DNA of 64,000 nt from the NCBI RefSeq assembly GCF_009669305.1, contig NZ_SADB01000001.1, positions 310,001-374,000 of the forward strand, written 5' to 3'. The stretch's first letter is position 1; each line of letters begins with the position of its first letter. The position numbers and the translations under genes are program-made. Positions 19,118-28,932 of the stretch are shown here, piece by piece. Source of the DNA: Ancylomarina sp. 16SWW S1-10-2. Its GTDB lineage: Bacteria; Bacteroidota; Bacteroidia; Bacteroidales; Marinifilaceae. The notes under the pieces are model-generated. The model was not told the origin of the DNA, did not search any database, and saw only the letters and a list, made by a program, of their open reading frames with translations.

Positions 19118-20113
19118 CTAAAGTGATTTTCTTAAAATAAGCTGAGTTGGAACACAAAAAGAAGCTCTTTTTGAGTTGTTTACGAAATTAGCAACCTTTT
19201 TACCCATCAGATTAAAATCTGTCGATATAACCGTTATGCCTTTATCTATATACTTTTTCATTGGTGTCTCATTATAAGAAACAAGTCCTACATCTACACC
19301 AAACTCCAAGTTTTGTTCTCTTGCTTTATCCAAGATCTTAGCCATTGCTCGATCGCTCACCGAAAAATAGGCAGAACCCTTCTTAACCTCAATAGATTCC
19401 GTATCGGTATAAATGGAATGTTTTATCTTATTTTGCTTACAAAAGCGAAGGAAAAATTCTACCGTTTCGTATGGATGAAAAGTGTAATCTGGATAAATCA
19501 TACAAAACTCCTTGTATTTTTTAATCTCCTTTAAACCAGACTGAAGAGAAGTATAAACTGATTCACCAAAATCCTGATAAACCTGTGAATGCTGATCATT
19601 CACATTAATATTCCAGTCAATAATTAATACCTTTTTAGGATCAATTTGTTTCAATATTTCAGCAACTTCAGGATGATCAAAATTCATGATCACATATTTA
19701 CTATACTTTCCTACACTCTCTTGTATTTGATTCTTAAAAACATCAATATTATAATGATGAAAATGTAAGTCTACTGCAACATTATCAGGCAAACTTTTTC
19801 TAAAACTATCGTATAGAACTTCTTTGTAAGCCTTAAATGTATCGAGAAACAAAAAAACTCTGGTAATCTCTCCTGCTACAAAATAGCCCTTGTTTGGGAC
19901 AGATTCTATTACATTTCTCTTTTTAAGTTCGGCATAAGCTTTAAACACAGTATCTCTCGACAACGAACACTCCCTACACATCTCATTCACTGACGGTAAC
20001 ACATCTCCAGGCTGGAATGTTTTTTGACTGATTGCATCCTGAAATGCTTGAATTAATTGCTGGAATTTAGGTGTTGGAGAATTACTATCTGGTGTAAATT
20101 GGAAAGCCTTCAT
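19118..20113 (-). CDS. xylR: GntR-family transcriptional regulator of xylose genes
   Basis: The N-terminal winged-helix domain (about 1-78) has typical GntR sequence (FQPGDVLPSVNEM, SRDTVFKAYAELKKRNVI). The C-terminal 240 residues look like a LacI/periplasmic-binding-protein-type sensor. This architecture occurs in Bacteroidota sugar regulators and differs from the AraC-type XylR of enterobacteria. The product probably binds xylose or a derivative and represses xylBAE and its own gene, since both promoters carry the same repeat at the start site. The symbol is assigned by context. It lies between xylB and the divergent HTCS gene. Confidence 0.82.
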   Translation of the reverse strand: MKAFQFTPDSNSPTPKFQQLIQAFQDAISQKTFQPGDVLPSVNEMCRECSLSRDTVFKAYAELKKRNVIESVPNKGYFVAGEITRVFLFLDTFKAYKEVLYDSFRKSLPDNVAVDLHFHHYNIDVFKNQIQESVGKYSKYVIMNFDHPEVAEILKQIDPKKVLIIDWNINVNDQHSQVYQDFGESVYTSLQSGLKEIKKYKEFCMIYPDYTFHPYETVEFFLRFCKQNKIKHSIYTDTESIEVKKGSAYFSVSDRAMAKILDKAREQNLEFGVDVGLVSYNETPMKKYIDKGITVISTDFNLMGKKVANFVNNSKRASFCVPTQLILRKSL

Positions 20114-20131
20114 AAGTGATATTTAATACAA

Positions 20132-20150
20132 GTGTCCTGTTCTGTTATGC
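20132..20150. promoter_or_regulatory. Putative XylR operator of xylR
   Basis: On the minus strand this reads GCATAACAGAACAGGACAC. It shares the GCAT-AACAGAACAG core with the xylB operator and is again placed just after the -7 box, consistent with autoregulation. Confidence 0.5.
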
Positions 20151-20151
20151 T

Positions 20152-20159
20152 CAAAAGTA
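20152..20159 (-). promoter_or_regulatory. -7 element of xylR
   Basis: TACTTTTG on the minus strand fits TAnnTTTG. Nineteen bases upstream there is only ACTG instead of TTTG. Confidence 0.5.
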
Positions 20160-20230
20160 TAAATAATAGTTAAAATTACAGTATTTTTCTCTTTATTTGT
20201 AAGATTAAAGGAAACCACATAAGCCAAGTG

Positions 20231-23200
20231 ATGACAAATAAGAATATAAAAACCTTACTTATATATATATTCTTGATTACAGGAATAAGCTCGGTAGATG
20301 CTCAACAGTTTAGGCACCTAAATGTAGAACAAGGATTAAGTAGTCGCCAAACAGTTAGCATTATACAAGACAAAAAGGAATTCATTTGGATATCGACTAA
20401 AACAGGCGTGGACCGTTTCGATGGTAAAAAAATAAAAAACTACACACTCCCTTCCACTCCTCGAGGTAATGCTCCAGAAAACTTTTATCTAAAATTAGAT
20501 AGAGATTCTTTACTTTGGGCCTATAGCGACGTTGGACAAATTTACCGTTTCAGTTACCAAAATGACCAATTCGAAGTATTTTTCAATTTTCACCGCAATC
20601 AGTTTCATTCTTCACTATGGATTATCACAGCTTGTTTTGACACCAATAATACATTATGGTTGGGTACAGATAATGGCCTTTACTATATTCAAAACAAGCA
20701 ATTAAAACAATTCTCAAGCTATCCATTAAAACAAACTTTCATTACTTCGGTAATTTCAATCGATAAAGACAGAATGCTATTTTCTTCTTTCGATAAGATC
20801 TACCTCTATAAATCAAAACAGCAAGATCTAAAAGAATTAGAAATCAATTTAGGTGATAATCAAAGAATAAACACCTTATACTACAACCCAAAAACAAGCA
20901 CAATTTGGATTGGCACCTTTTCGGAAGGTGTCTATTGCTACAATTTGAAAGATAAATCGCTAATCGATTTAAAAGCCATTAATGCTGATTTTCCAACTGT
21001 TCCCATTCGTAAATTTGAGTTGTTTAACGACAACGAAATGCTGGTTGGTTCCGATGGAATGGGCGTATGGATTATTGATCAAAGCAATTACAAAGTGAAA
21101 AAAGTTTTTCAGGAAGATGAAGACATTAAGTTCTCTTTAAACGGCAATGGCGTTTACGATATATATAAAGACAAGCAGGATCGTATTTGGATTGGCACTT
21201 ACACTGGAGGCGTAAACATACTAGACCCTTCCTCTCTTAATTTTAAGATTATAAACCATCAAACAAACATCGATCAATCACTTGGCAATAGTATTGTAAA
21301 TAGTGTAATAGAAGACAAAAAAGGAAATTTATGGTTCGGGACAAACAATGGTGTAAGCGTTTTAGAAAAACGGAATCAACATTGGCGACACTTTTATAAG
21401 AGTTCGAGTAACGAAACCAACGTATTCCTTGACTTATGTGAAGATAGCGATGGAAATATTTGGGCTGGTTCCTATTCAAAAGGAGCTTATGTGTTCAGTC
21501 CCGATTTTAAACTAATCCATCATTACCAGAACAATCCTTCAGACCAAAAATCAATTGGAACGAATTACATCTTCGTAATAACTTTAGATTCCGATAAAAA
21601 CCTTTGGATTGGAGGACGAGATGGAAGCCTTTGTCAATTCAATTTCAAATCGAAATCTTTCTTACGATACAACGAACTAAACATCAATTCAATTCAAGAA
21701 ATCGATAAAAATCAATTGTGTATTGGTGGTATTCCAGGGGTTTACCTGTTCGATAAAACTACAGGCCTGCTACATTTAATCTCCCGAAGATATTTCACCT
21801 ATTGCGTCTATCCAGATCATAAAGAATCAATTTATTATGGAACTCGAGGATCTGGATTTTTCTGTTACAACACCACAACAAAGGAAACCAAAGCTTATAC
21901 TATTGAAAATGGTCTTCCCTCAAACCATATTTATGCCATTGTTCCTGATGACGAATTCTTGTGGCTGAGTACCGAAAATGGAATTTCCCGATTTAATACT
22001 ATAGATAATAGTTTTCAAAACTTCTCTATCGAGGATGGAATTTCAGATAAAACATTTACACAATCTGCCTTTTTTAAAAGCAAATCTGGCGATATTTTAT
22101 TTGGATCTTATCATGGAGTAACTAAGTTTAATCCGGCAGATATTCAGCCTAAAAATAAAAAGGCAACTATTTATTTGGAGGAATTTGGCTTGTTCAATAA
22201 AGTAGTTTATCCAAACCAAAAAGGATCTCCTCTTCTAAAATCAATTAACAACACAAAAAAGATAGAACTCAAACACTTTCAACATTCCTTTTCTATAGCT
22301 TATACTTCCATCAGTTTTTTTAATTCTGATGAAATAAAATACACTTGGAAATTGGATGGTTTGGATGAAAACTGGAGTAAGCCTTCTTTCGCGAAATCAA
22401 TCAATTATACGAACTTATCTTCTGGTGATTATACGCTCCATTTAAAAGCTTTGGATTATTCTACGGATACTATTTTAGATAATAGAAATATTGAAATCAC
22501 CGTTCTTCCGCCTTTTTACAATACTATTTGGGCTAAATTAATCTACATTCTTTTAGCAATAAGCCTTATTAGATGGGTGTTTGTTTACTTACAAATTAAA
22601 ATAAAGAAAAAAAATTCAGAAGAAAAAATTAATTTCTTCACCAATACAGCTCACGATATTCGAACACCGCTAACCCTTGTTAGTGCTCCTCTTAACGAGT
22701 TAAAAAGAGAAGATGGATTGTCTGAAAAAGGAAAATATTACTTGAACTTGTCGGTAAATAATCTCGACAAACTAAATGCCTTGGTTTGTCAGTTGCTCGA
22801 TTTTCAAAAATCAGACTTGGATAAAAGCCAATTGGTTGTCAGCAAGGTTGAAATGGTTGATTTAATTCAACGAAAAGTATTGAACTTTAAAACTTTAGCC
22901 GAACGCAAAAGTATTGTTCTTGATTTCTCGTCCAATGTCAAAGAATTAGAAGAATATATCGATATGGCTAAAATGGATAAAGTAATTGAAAACTTATTTT
23001 CCAATGCCATAAAATATACCCCAAATAATGGAACGGTACATGTTTCGCTTCTCGCAGATAAAAAAACATGGTCGATAGTAGTGAAAGATTCCGGCATTGG
23101 GATTTCGAAAAAAGCACAAGAAAATTTATTTAAACAATTTTACCGTGGCGAAAATGCAATTAATTCTAAGGTACCAGGAAGTGGAATTGGATTGTTGCTC

Positions 23201-24163
23201 GTGAAAAACTATGTAGCTCTTCACAAGGGGAAAATTCAATTCGAAAGTGAAGAAGACAAAGGTTCTGAATTTAAAATTGTATTGAAACATGGGAAAGCTC
23301 AATTTGGGAAAGAAGTTACTTTCATAGAATCTAAAGCCCATAAAGAAATAAAAGTTGAGCACATGGATATTAATTCTGATTCGGTTCAAAAAATAGATTC
23401 TGCGCCACAAAAACTATCGAAAATTCTAATCGCTGAAGACAACGACGAACTAAGAAATTATCTATTTACCAGTTTAAGTGAATACTATAATGTTTCGATC
23501 GCCGAAAATGGAAAAGTTGCTTTAGATGATATCACAAAAGTGAAACCTGAAATTCTTATTTCTGATGTAAAAATGCCTGAAATGGACGGAATTACATTGA
23601 GTAATAAAGTGAGGAAAAATTTTGAAACTTCACATATCCCAATCATCCTACTATCGGCTTTAAACGAAAAAGAAGACATAATGAAAGGCTTGCAAGCCGG
23701 CGTAGATGATTATATCACCAAACCTTTTGATATCACGATTCTGCGAACCAAAATCGACAATCTGATTCGCAATCGGATGCGTGCAAAAGAACGCTTTCTA
23801 AATACAGTGGAGCCAATTACAAAAGATACAACCTACGCCAACGCGCAAGACAAAGTCTTTATTGAAAAGGCGGTTGAATTGGTCGAAAACCAAATGGACA
23901 ATCCAAAATTTGCGGTTAACAATTTTGCTCAAGAGATGGGTGTAAGCAAGAGTTTACTTTACGAAAAGCTAAAAGCTTTAATTGGTCAAACACCGAACGA
24001 TTTTGTAAAAGTAATTCGCTTAAAACACGCAGTAACATTACTACAAAAAGGGAAATACAGCATTAACGAAGTAGCTACTTTATCTGGATTTGACGACCCC
24101 AAATATTTTAGTACTTGTTTTAAGAAGTTGTATGGGAAAACACCTAGTAAATATTTCGATTAA
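20231..24163 (+). CDS. Hybrid two-component system (HTCS) xylan sensor-regulator
   Basis: One protein joins a periplasmic sensor, histidine kinase, receiver and DNA-binding domain. A signal peptide (1-25) precedes Reg_prop beta-propeller repeats (about 30-660; many WIGT/LWLGT motifs) and a Y_Y_Y domain (about 680-755). One membrane segment (about 766-788) and HisKA (TAHDIRTP, phospho-His near 808) follow. HATPase motifs (NLFSNAIKYTP, GSGIGLLL), a receiver (ISDVKMPEMDG, phospho-Asp near 1112) and a C-terminal AraC-type HTH (about 1206-1310) complete it. The length of about 1310 is typical. The frame is open to a GTG at 20228, but I prefer the ATG at 20231. It faces the xylan gene array and should sense xylo-oligosaccharides. 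The ~140-bp block repeated at 43794-43936 and 46703-46824 is a candidate target. Confidence 0.95.
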   Translation: MTNKNIKTLLIYIFLITGISSVDAQQFRHLNVEQGLSSRQTVSIIQDKKEFIWISTKTGVDRFDGKKIKNYTLPSTPRGNAPENFYLKLDRDSLLWAYSDVGQIYRFSYQNDQFEVFFNFHRNQFHSSLWIITACFDTNNTLWLGTDNGLYYIQNKQLKQFSSYPLKQTFITSVISIDKDRMLFSSFDKIYLYKSKQQDLKELEINLGDNQRINTLYYNPKTSTIWIGTFSEGVYCYNLKDKSLIDLKAINADFPTVPIRKFELFNDNEMLVGSDGMGVWIIDQSNYKVKKVFQEDEDIKFSLNGNGVYDIYKDKQDRIWIGTYTGGVNILDPSSLNFKIINHQTNIDQSLGNSIVNSVIEDKKGNLWFGTNNGVSVLEKRNQHWRHFYKSSSNETNVFLDLCEDSDGNIWAGSYSKGAYVFSPDFKLIHHYQNNPSDQKSIGTNYIFVITLDSDKNLWIGGRDGSLCQFNFKSKSFLRYNELNINSIQEIDKNQLCIGGIPGVYLFDKTTGLLHLISRRYFTYCVYPDHKESIYYGTRGSGFFCYNTTTKETKAYTIENGLPSNHIYAIVPDDEFLWLSTENGISRFNTIDNSFQNFSIEDGISDKTFTQSAFFKSKSGDILFGSYHGVTKFNPADIQPKNKKATIYLEEFGLFNKVVYPNQKGSPLLKSINNTKKIELKHFQHSFSIAYTSISFFNSDEIKYTWKLDGLDENWSKPSFAKSINYTNLSSGDYTLHLKALDYSTDTILDNRNIEITVLPPFYNTIWAKLIYILLAISLIRWVFVYLQIKIKKKNSEEKINFFTNTAHDIRTPLTLVSAPLNELKREDGLSEKGKYYLNLSVNNLDKLNALVCQLLDFQKSDLDKSQLVVSKVEMVDLIQRKVLNFKTLAERKSIVLDFSSNVKELEEYIDMAKMDKVIENLFSNAIKYTPNNGTVHVSLLADKKTWSIVVKDSGIGISKKAQENLFKQFYRGENAINSKVPGSGIGLLLVKNYVALHKGKIQFESEEDKGSEFKIVLKHGKAQFGKEVTFIESKAHKEIKVEHMDINSDSVQKIDSAPQKLSKILIAEDNDELRNYLFTSLSEYYNVSIAENGKVALDDITKVKPEILISDVKMPEMDGITLSNKVRKNFETSHIPIILLSALNEKEDIMKGLQAGVDDYITKPFDITILRTKIDNLIRNRMRAKERFLNTVEPITKDTTYANAQDKVFIEKAVELVENQMDNPKFAVNNFAQEMGVSKSLLYEKLKALIGQTPNDFVKVIRLKHAVTLLQKGKYSINEVATLSGFDDPKYFSTCFKKLYGKTPSKYFD

Positions 24164-24202
24164 CAGTGAGCAGTTATCAGTAATAAATAATACAATACAT
24201 AT

Positions 24203-24578
24203 TACGGTGCGCTGCACCTTTCAATCAAGGTTTCACTATAATTCAACAAATATATTGGTGCTCTGCACTTCTTGTTTCCTAAATGTAAATGTTCTTCTGA
24301 TAATCCCTATGTTTTATACTCCGCAACTTTTGTTAATCTGACATCTATTATACTGCAGACACTGTACTGTGTGTAGCTTTAATTTATTGCAATAAACCTA
24401 ACAAAATGGTGCAGAGCACCGTGACATTGTTTTTTTTATGATCTCTCTTCAAAAATATTTTTTTGCTACGGTGCGCTGCACTTTTTAAATTTCCATTCTC
24501 AATACTCTACAAATACTTCTCAACTCTGTTGCTTTAATTTACAGCACTTTCTTTGGAGAATAGTGCAGAGCACCGTAA
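24203..24578. repeat. Cluster of five REP-like hairpin repeats in inverted pairs
   Basis: The core GGTGC(GCT or TCT)GCAC occurs five times. Three copies point forward (24204-24218, 24257-24268, 24468-24481) and two are inverted (24408-24422, 24563-24576). Each copy is itself a small hairpin with a 4-5 bp stem and a 3-base loop. The outer copies form inverted pairs: 24467-24577 is bounded by 16-bp ends that differ at one base, and 24203-24424 by similar ends. This resembles REPIN or MITE-like elements. It fills the 495-base gap between the convergent HTCS gene and the last PUL gene. Confidence 0.75.
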
Positions 24579-24612
24579 TATTTTCAATTCAAAATGATGT
24601 GTTGAATTGAAA

Positions 24613-24653
24613 AATTAAAATGCCCTGTCAGAGATTTCAACCACTGACGGGCA
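24613..24653 (-). terminator. Terminator of the xylan gene array
   Basis: A stem of TGCCC and GTCAG against CTGAC and GGGCA with one bulge, followed on the minus strand by TTTTAATTTTT, six bases past the last stop codon of the array. Confidence 0.7.
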
Positions 24654-24658
24654 AAATT

Positions 24659-25738
24659 TTATTTCCACTCGCTTAAAATTTTAAAAAATGCTTTTTTACG
24701 TGGTGAATTGATTCCCCAATCGACAGGAGGATTCTGATATCCACATTCAAAAGCCTCTCCTTTTCGGCGATAATCAAAATATCCCCAAGATACTTTCTGA
24801 CTTGTGGCAGTAACAAAATTATTCTTTGGCTGATCAAAACCTTCATGATCATCTTCGTTGTACACAATGGGTTGTCCTTTGTACGATTTTAAAGCCTTGA
24901 TTTTATTTACTTGCTCCACAATTCCTTGCCATTTCTTGATACCATTGCCATGAATTAAAATAAAATCGGAAACCGCAGCAACCGTATCTGTTGGAATGTG
25001 ATTACCCAGAAAACTGGTTCCTACCAACAAACTTTTCCCTTGCACTTGGCGTGATTTTGCCAAATTAATCAACTCATGCACTCGCTCTTCTTGAAGTATT
25101 GAGTGAGAATATAGAAATGAACTTTCGTTACAAACCTCAAGCAATACATTCTGAAAATTATTTTCTAAAATCCAATCAACAGTATTTACAAGGCCATTTT
25201 TTATTGACTCTTCGCTTTCCATTCTTCTCTCCTGTCCAAAATAATATACACCAACAATAGCAACCATTCCCAAACGATCGGCTTCGGTCAATATTTGCTT
25301 TAAACGATTCATATAATCCAAACGCAATTCGCCTTTTTCAGAAATTGCCGAGTTGTGCCAAGGCTGCGTTTCCGAATAGCCTTCGGGACTCCCACCTTGC
25401 AAATTAATGGTGAAGGCTAACAAACCATTCTCCTTCCACAAAGGCATTGCTTCTATAAACTCTTTGGTATTTCTATTGGCATCCCAAGTTTTAGTATCAG
25501 GATATGCCCATCTATCAACAGTTTCAGGATTTAAATCATCGTAAATTCCTTGCACCATTCTCACATTGGGCAACAAACCTTGAATTGAATAATCTCGCCA
25601 AGTCTTGCCTTCTAAAGTCGGTTTTCCATTAATATAAAATTCATCAGCTTTAATGCTGACTATCGTTTTATCTCCAGTATTTTCACACGAAGAAAAAACT
25701 AGAAGAGTAAGAGTGAATAGTAATAAATGATTTTTCAT
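24659..25738 (-). CDS. Putative glycoside hydrolase-like lipoprotein (TIM-barrel, clan GH-A-like)
   Basis: The frame opens at 25816, but MKNHLLLF at 25738 begins a typical lipoprotein signal with lipobox LVFSSC, so I start there (359 residues). The mature protein resembles GH5-like barrels. An acid/base-type motif EVCNES lies in the middle and a possible nucleophile glutamate in VYNEDDHEG near residue 275. I cannot assign a GH family. It is the last gene of the xylan array, so a side-chain or oligosaccharide activity at the cell surface or in the periplasm is plausible. Function is inference. Confidence 0.65.
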   Translation of the reverse strand: MKNHLLLFTLTLLVFSSCENTGDKTIVSIKADEFYINGKPTLEGKTWRDYSIQGLLPNVRMVQGIYDDLNPETVDRWAYPDTKTWDANRNTKEFIEAMPLWKENGLLAFTINLQGGSPEGYSETQPWHNSAISEKGELRLDYMNRLKQILTEADRLGMVAIVGVYYFGQERRMESEESIKNGLVNTVDWILENNFQNVLLEVCNESSFLYSHSILQEERVHELINLAKSRQVQGKSLLVGTSFLGNHIPTDTVAAVSDFILIHGNGIKKWQGIVEQVNKIKALKSYKGQPIVYNEDDHEGFDQPKNNFVTATSQKVSWGYFDYRRKGEAFECGYQNPPVDWGINSPRKKAFFKILSEWK

Positions 25739-25908
25739 TTTTTTATAATTAGTTATTGAATGAAATAGGTAAATAAGATAAATATTTATTCGAATTATAC
25801 ATCCGTCTCCGCACAAATTCCGAGTCCCTAAATCCCTGCCGAATCATCGGAATAAAGATTTTAAAAGCACCGTAAAGATAAAAAAATGCTGACGGACTAA
25901 GCTCTTAA

Positions 25909-27618
25909 TTAATGATTAGCTGATGCATACATTCCAATATAAGCTCCAACAAAACCGCCTGCGATTTTCGTACTCAGCAGACTTGCATCAATATTTTCGG
26001 CAAATAATATCCAATTTTCAGTATCAAGCGAATAGTAAAAATTGTAATATTTGCCTTTGCCTTCTATTTTAAGTGAGACTTTCGAATTACCAATCAATTT
26101 CAATTGATTGATAACCAACTCTCCTGGAGTTTCACCTCCAGAAATAGCCTTTTCTAAATGAAGATACGTTTTGCCCTTTTCCTGTACTTTTCCAAAGAAA
26201 AAATGATGCGATTCGTTCTGAAAACATACTAAACCAGCTACTTCCTTATCTTTTTGGGGTTCAAAATCCATTTTAACCTCTACTTCAAAATTAGCATGTT
26301 GCTGTCGTCGACCAATAAAAGCAGTATTCCCTTTTTCATAAATGTTGATTTCGATCAAATCGATTTCTAAAAATTTTTCCTGGGGATTGATACGATACCA
26401 TTTCGTGTGTGGTGTACGAATAAAATTCCACTCCAAACTAAGGGTATCTGAATCGAAATAATCTGTTTTTGTAAAATTTCCATTGGGAACAAGATCTGAT
26501 TCCTCAATTGTTGAAAGCAGTCCGTTTTTTTCTTGTATCAGGCCAACGGCTTTATCTGATTCTAAAAATACCGGCCATCCATCTTTCCAACTAACAGGCA
26601 ATAAAAAAGTCTCTCGTCCAGTATTAAAATAATTTTCGCCGTAAGGCCTACAGCCTAAAAACACGCCCCACCAATCGCCATTTTTATCTTGAATAATATC
26701 AGCATGACCGGTACAAGTAACCGGATATTCTCTATCGGAACTCAACTGTCTTTGCGATAAAATCGGATTGTTTTCGTAGGAAATGTAGGGTCCTTCCACT
26801 TCTTTACTTCTAAAAATAACCTCGGAATGATCTTCAGCGGTTCCGCCTTGGGCACACATTAAATAGTAGTAATCTTTTATTTTATAAAGGTGCGGTCCTT
26901 CAATCCAAATTGGTTTTTTAAGGATATCGGTACCACCAGTTACAATTACTTTACCTTCCCCAATTACCTTATCGGTAACTAAATCGTATTCCCACATGCG
27001 AATGGCTCTGTGTCCATCGTAAAGGGCCTCTCCATCGGGTTCGGAGTTGTGAACAATATAAGCCTTTCCATCCTCATCAATAAACAGGGAAGGATCAATT
27101 CCCTCTATTTTAGGAAGCCAAATTGGCTCACTCCATTCCCCAGCAGGATCTTTCGCTTTCACAATAAAATTGTTTTTTCCACCAACCACTGTGCCAATCA
27201 AATAAAAAGTATCATTCAATTTATTATAGGTAATTGCAGGAGCAAAAACTCCCTGAGAAATACCCAAAGAATCTAAATTCAGTTGACTAGGTCGATCCAA
27301 CACATGCCCCAACTGCTCCCAATCTGTCAAATTAGTGCTATGAAAAACGGGGATACCAGGAAAAAATGAAAAACTAGAATTCACCAAATAAAAATCATCA
27401 CCCTTTTTACAGATGGATGGATCGGGGTAAAAACCAGGTAAAATAGGATTGTAAAATTCATTTGAATCCAATTGATTATCCGTGTAAAAGGAATCTTTTC
27501 CCTGATAAGAAAAAGAATAAAATCGAACTTTATTTTGAATATCTACATTAGGTGTGCATGCAAAAAGCACAAAAACTAAAAAAAGCAGAGTAGATATATT
27601 AACTAGATTTCGTAACAT
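25909..27618 (-). CDS. GH43 beta-xylosidase/arabinofuranosidase, lipoprotein
   Basis: A 569-residue GH43 enzyme with lipobox VLFAC (Cys21). The five-bladed propeller shows the three GH43 carboxylates: base Asp in YPDPSICK, Asp in GIDPSLFIDEDG, and acid Glu in IEGPHLYK. The C-terminal 200 residues match the beta-sandwich that follows many xylosidase-type GH43 domains. It should release xylose or arabinose from xylo-oligosaccharides in the periplasm or at the surface. Its ATG follows directly on the stop codon of the upstream gene, so they are cotranscribed. Confidence 0.9.
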   Translation of the reverse strand: MLRNLVNISTLLFLVFVLFACTPNVDIQNKVRFYSFSYQGKDSFYTDNQLDSNEFYNPILPGFYPDPSICKKGDDFYLVNSSFSFFPGIPVFHSTNLTDWEQLGHVLDRPSQLNLDSLGISQGVFAPAITYNKLNDTFYLIGTVVGGKNNFIVKAKDPAGEWSEPIWLPKIEGIDPSLFIDEDGKAYIVHNSEPDGEALYDGHRAIRMWEYDLVTDKVIGEGKVIVTGGTDILKKPIWIEGPHLYKIKDYYYLMCAQGGTAEDHSEVIFRSKEVEGPYISYENNPILSQRQLSSDREYPVTCTGHADIIQDKNGDWWGVFLGCRPYGENYFNTGRETFLLPVSWKDGWPVFLESDKAVGLIQEKNGLLSTIEESDLVPNGNFTKTDYFDSDTLSLEWNFIRTPHTKWYRINPQEKFLEIDLIEINIYEKGNTAFIGRRQQHANFEVEVKMDFEPQKDKEVAGLVCFQNESHHFFFGKVQEKGKTYLHLEKAISGGETPGELVINQLKLIGNSKVSLKIEGKGKYYNFYYSLDTENWILFAENIDASLLSTKIAGGFVGAYIGMYASANH

Positions 27619-28932
27619 TTATTTTTTGTTTTGATAGTAAGTATTGATATAATCCCATGCTAAACTCACACTATACAAAGGTGGAAAATTATAGTCCTCC
27701 ACTTCTGCAAGAATATATTTAAGTGCTATTTTATTTTGATATTCAAATATTTCGTCAAAATTGATCTTCCCACTTTCTCCTAATTCCTTATCATCTTTCA
27801 CATGCCAACTTATAAATCGGTTGGGATATTTCTTAAAGTAATCTACTGGATTTGCACCTCCTCTATTCATCCAGTAAAAATCTGTTTGAAAGAAAACTAG
27901 ATCAGGATCTGTATGTTGCAGGAAATAATCGTAAACACGAACTCCATCTACAAATAAAAACTCATCAGCATGGTTATGAAATACGAATTGCAACCCATTA
28001 TCCGCACAAAGTTTGCCAATGGCATTGTAATAATCGCAGAAATTTTGCAAATCAGCAATCGTTTTTATTCCCTTAATTTGATTGTTGGAAGTGGATAGGT
28101 ATGCAACTCCCGCTTTTTTATGATCACTTATGCATTTTCCCCACCATTTCAATGACTCATTCCACTTTCCTTTTAGGGGAAGGTTATGAAAGGTCATCGA
28201 CCCAAGGAACTTCATTCCAGCCTTTTCTACTTCTTCTTTAAACAGAGTCGGACTCATGCCATAAAACAAACCATTATCGTATACAAAAGTCTCTACAAAA
28301 GCGTATCCCATTCTTCCCAAAAGTTTCAAAGTACCAATCGGATCTTTCTGCATTTCATCGTGCACTGAGACCAACTGAATGCCAATATTCTTCGCTTTTG
28401 AATTGGCTTTAACATATCTAGTTTTCCATAAGCTCTTATTGGCATTATCAAAACCTTCAACCATTACTTCGGTGCAATTCAGAAAATCGAATGTAACACT
28501 CATGGTTTTCTTTCCATTCAAATCTGAATCCTGCATAAACCATTTATTTTCAGATGAAAATGCGCCTGTACCGGTAAAAAACTCTCCACTTTCGTTATGC
28601 CCAGCAGCAAAAATCTTGTCTGTTTTATGATCGTAACCAATTAATTCAACAAGTATCGGATAATATTTCCCATTTCGATATTGCTGCACCTCTACCTGTA
28701 ATGATTGTTTCCCAAGCTTAGGGGTATTAATCATTCTCAAATTTGGATGTTTTGCTATGCTATCGGTATCTGCATTTATAGAACTCACCCAAGTTCCGGC
28801 ATACTGGTACAAACGATCTTGTTGTTCCGAAATAGAATACGAATTTTGTGCAATCGCATTCACAGATTGAATCGTTAATAGAATCAGACAAACAACGACC
28901 TGTTTCCATTTATCCATTATTTTCTTTTTCAT
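27619..28932 (-). CDS. Secreted sugar phosphate isomerase/epimerase-like TIM-barrel protein
   Basis: The frame is open to 29031. The ATG at 28932 (MKKKIMDKWK) starts a signal peptide ending at AIAQ, so I use it (437 residues). Residues of about 30-165 form a beta-rich domain resembling DUF1579/lipocalin-like folds (QYAGTWVSS, WFMQDSDLNGK). The remaining 270 residues are an AP-endonuclease-2/xylose-isomerase-like barrel, with metal-type residues in VFHNHADEF, QTDFYWM, SWHVKDDKE and LAEVEDY. These secreted barrels are common in Bacteroidota sugar loci, mostly without known substrates. It is adjacent to GH43 with no gap. Confidence 0.75.
   Translation of the reverse strand: MKKKIMDKWKQVVVCLILLTIQSVNAIAQNSYSISEQQDRLYQYAGTWVSSINADTDSIAKHPNLRMINTPKLGKQSLQVEVQQYRNGKYYPILVELIGYDHKTDKIFAAGHNESGEFFTGTGAFSSENKWFMQDSDLNGKKTMSVTFDFLNCTEVMVEGFDNANKSLWKTRYVKANSKAKNIGIQLVSVHDEMQKDPIGTLKLLGRMGYAFVETFVYDNGLFYGMSPTLFKEEVEKAGMKFLGSMTFHNLPLKGKWNESLKWWGKCISDHKKAGVAYLSTSNNQIKGIKTIADLQNFCDYYNAIGKLCADNGLQFVFHNHADEFLFVDGVRVYDYFLQHTDPDLVFFQTDFYWMNRGGANPVDYFKKYPNRFISWHVKDDKELGESGKINFDEIFEYQNKIALKYILAEVEDYNFPPLYSVSLAWDYINTYYQNKK

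Noticed and set aside
24159..24200. AGTGAGCAGTTATCAGT-like sequence after the HTCS stop, considered as a tandem repeat.
   Set aside because: Only one and a half imperfect units are present; it is low-complexity sequence.
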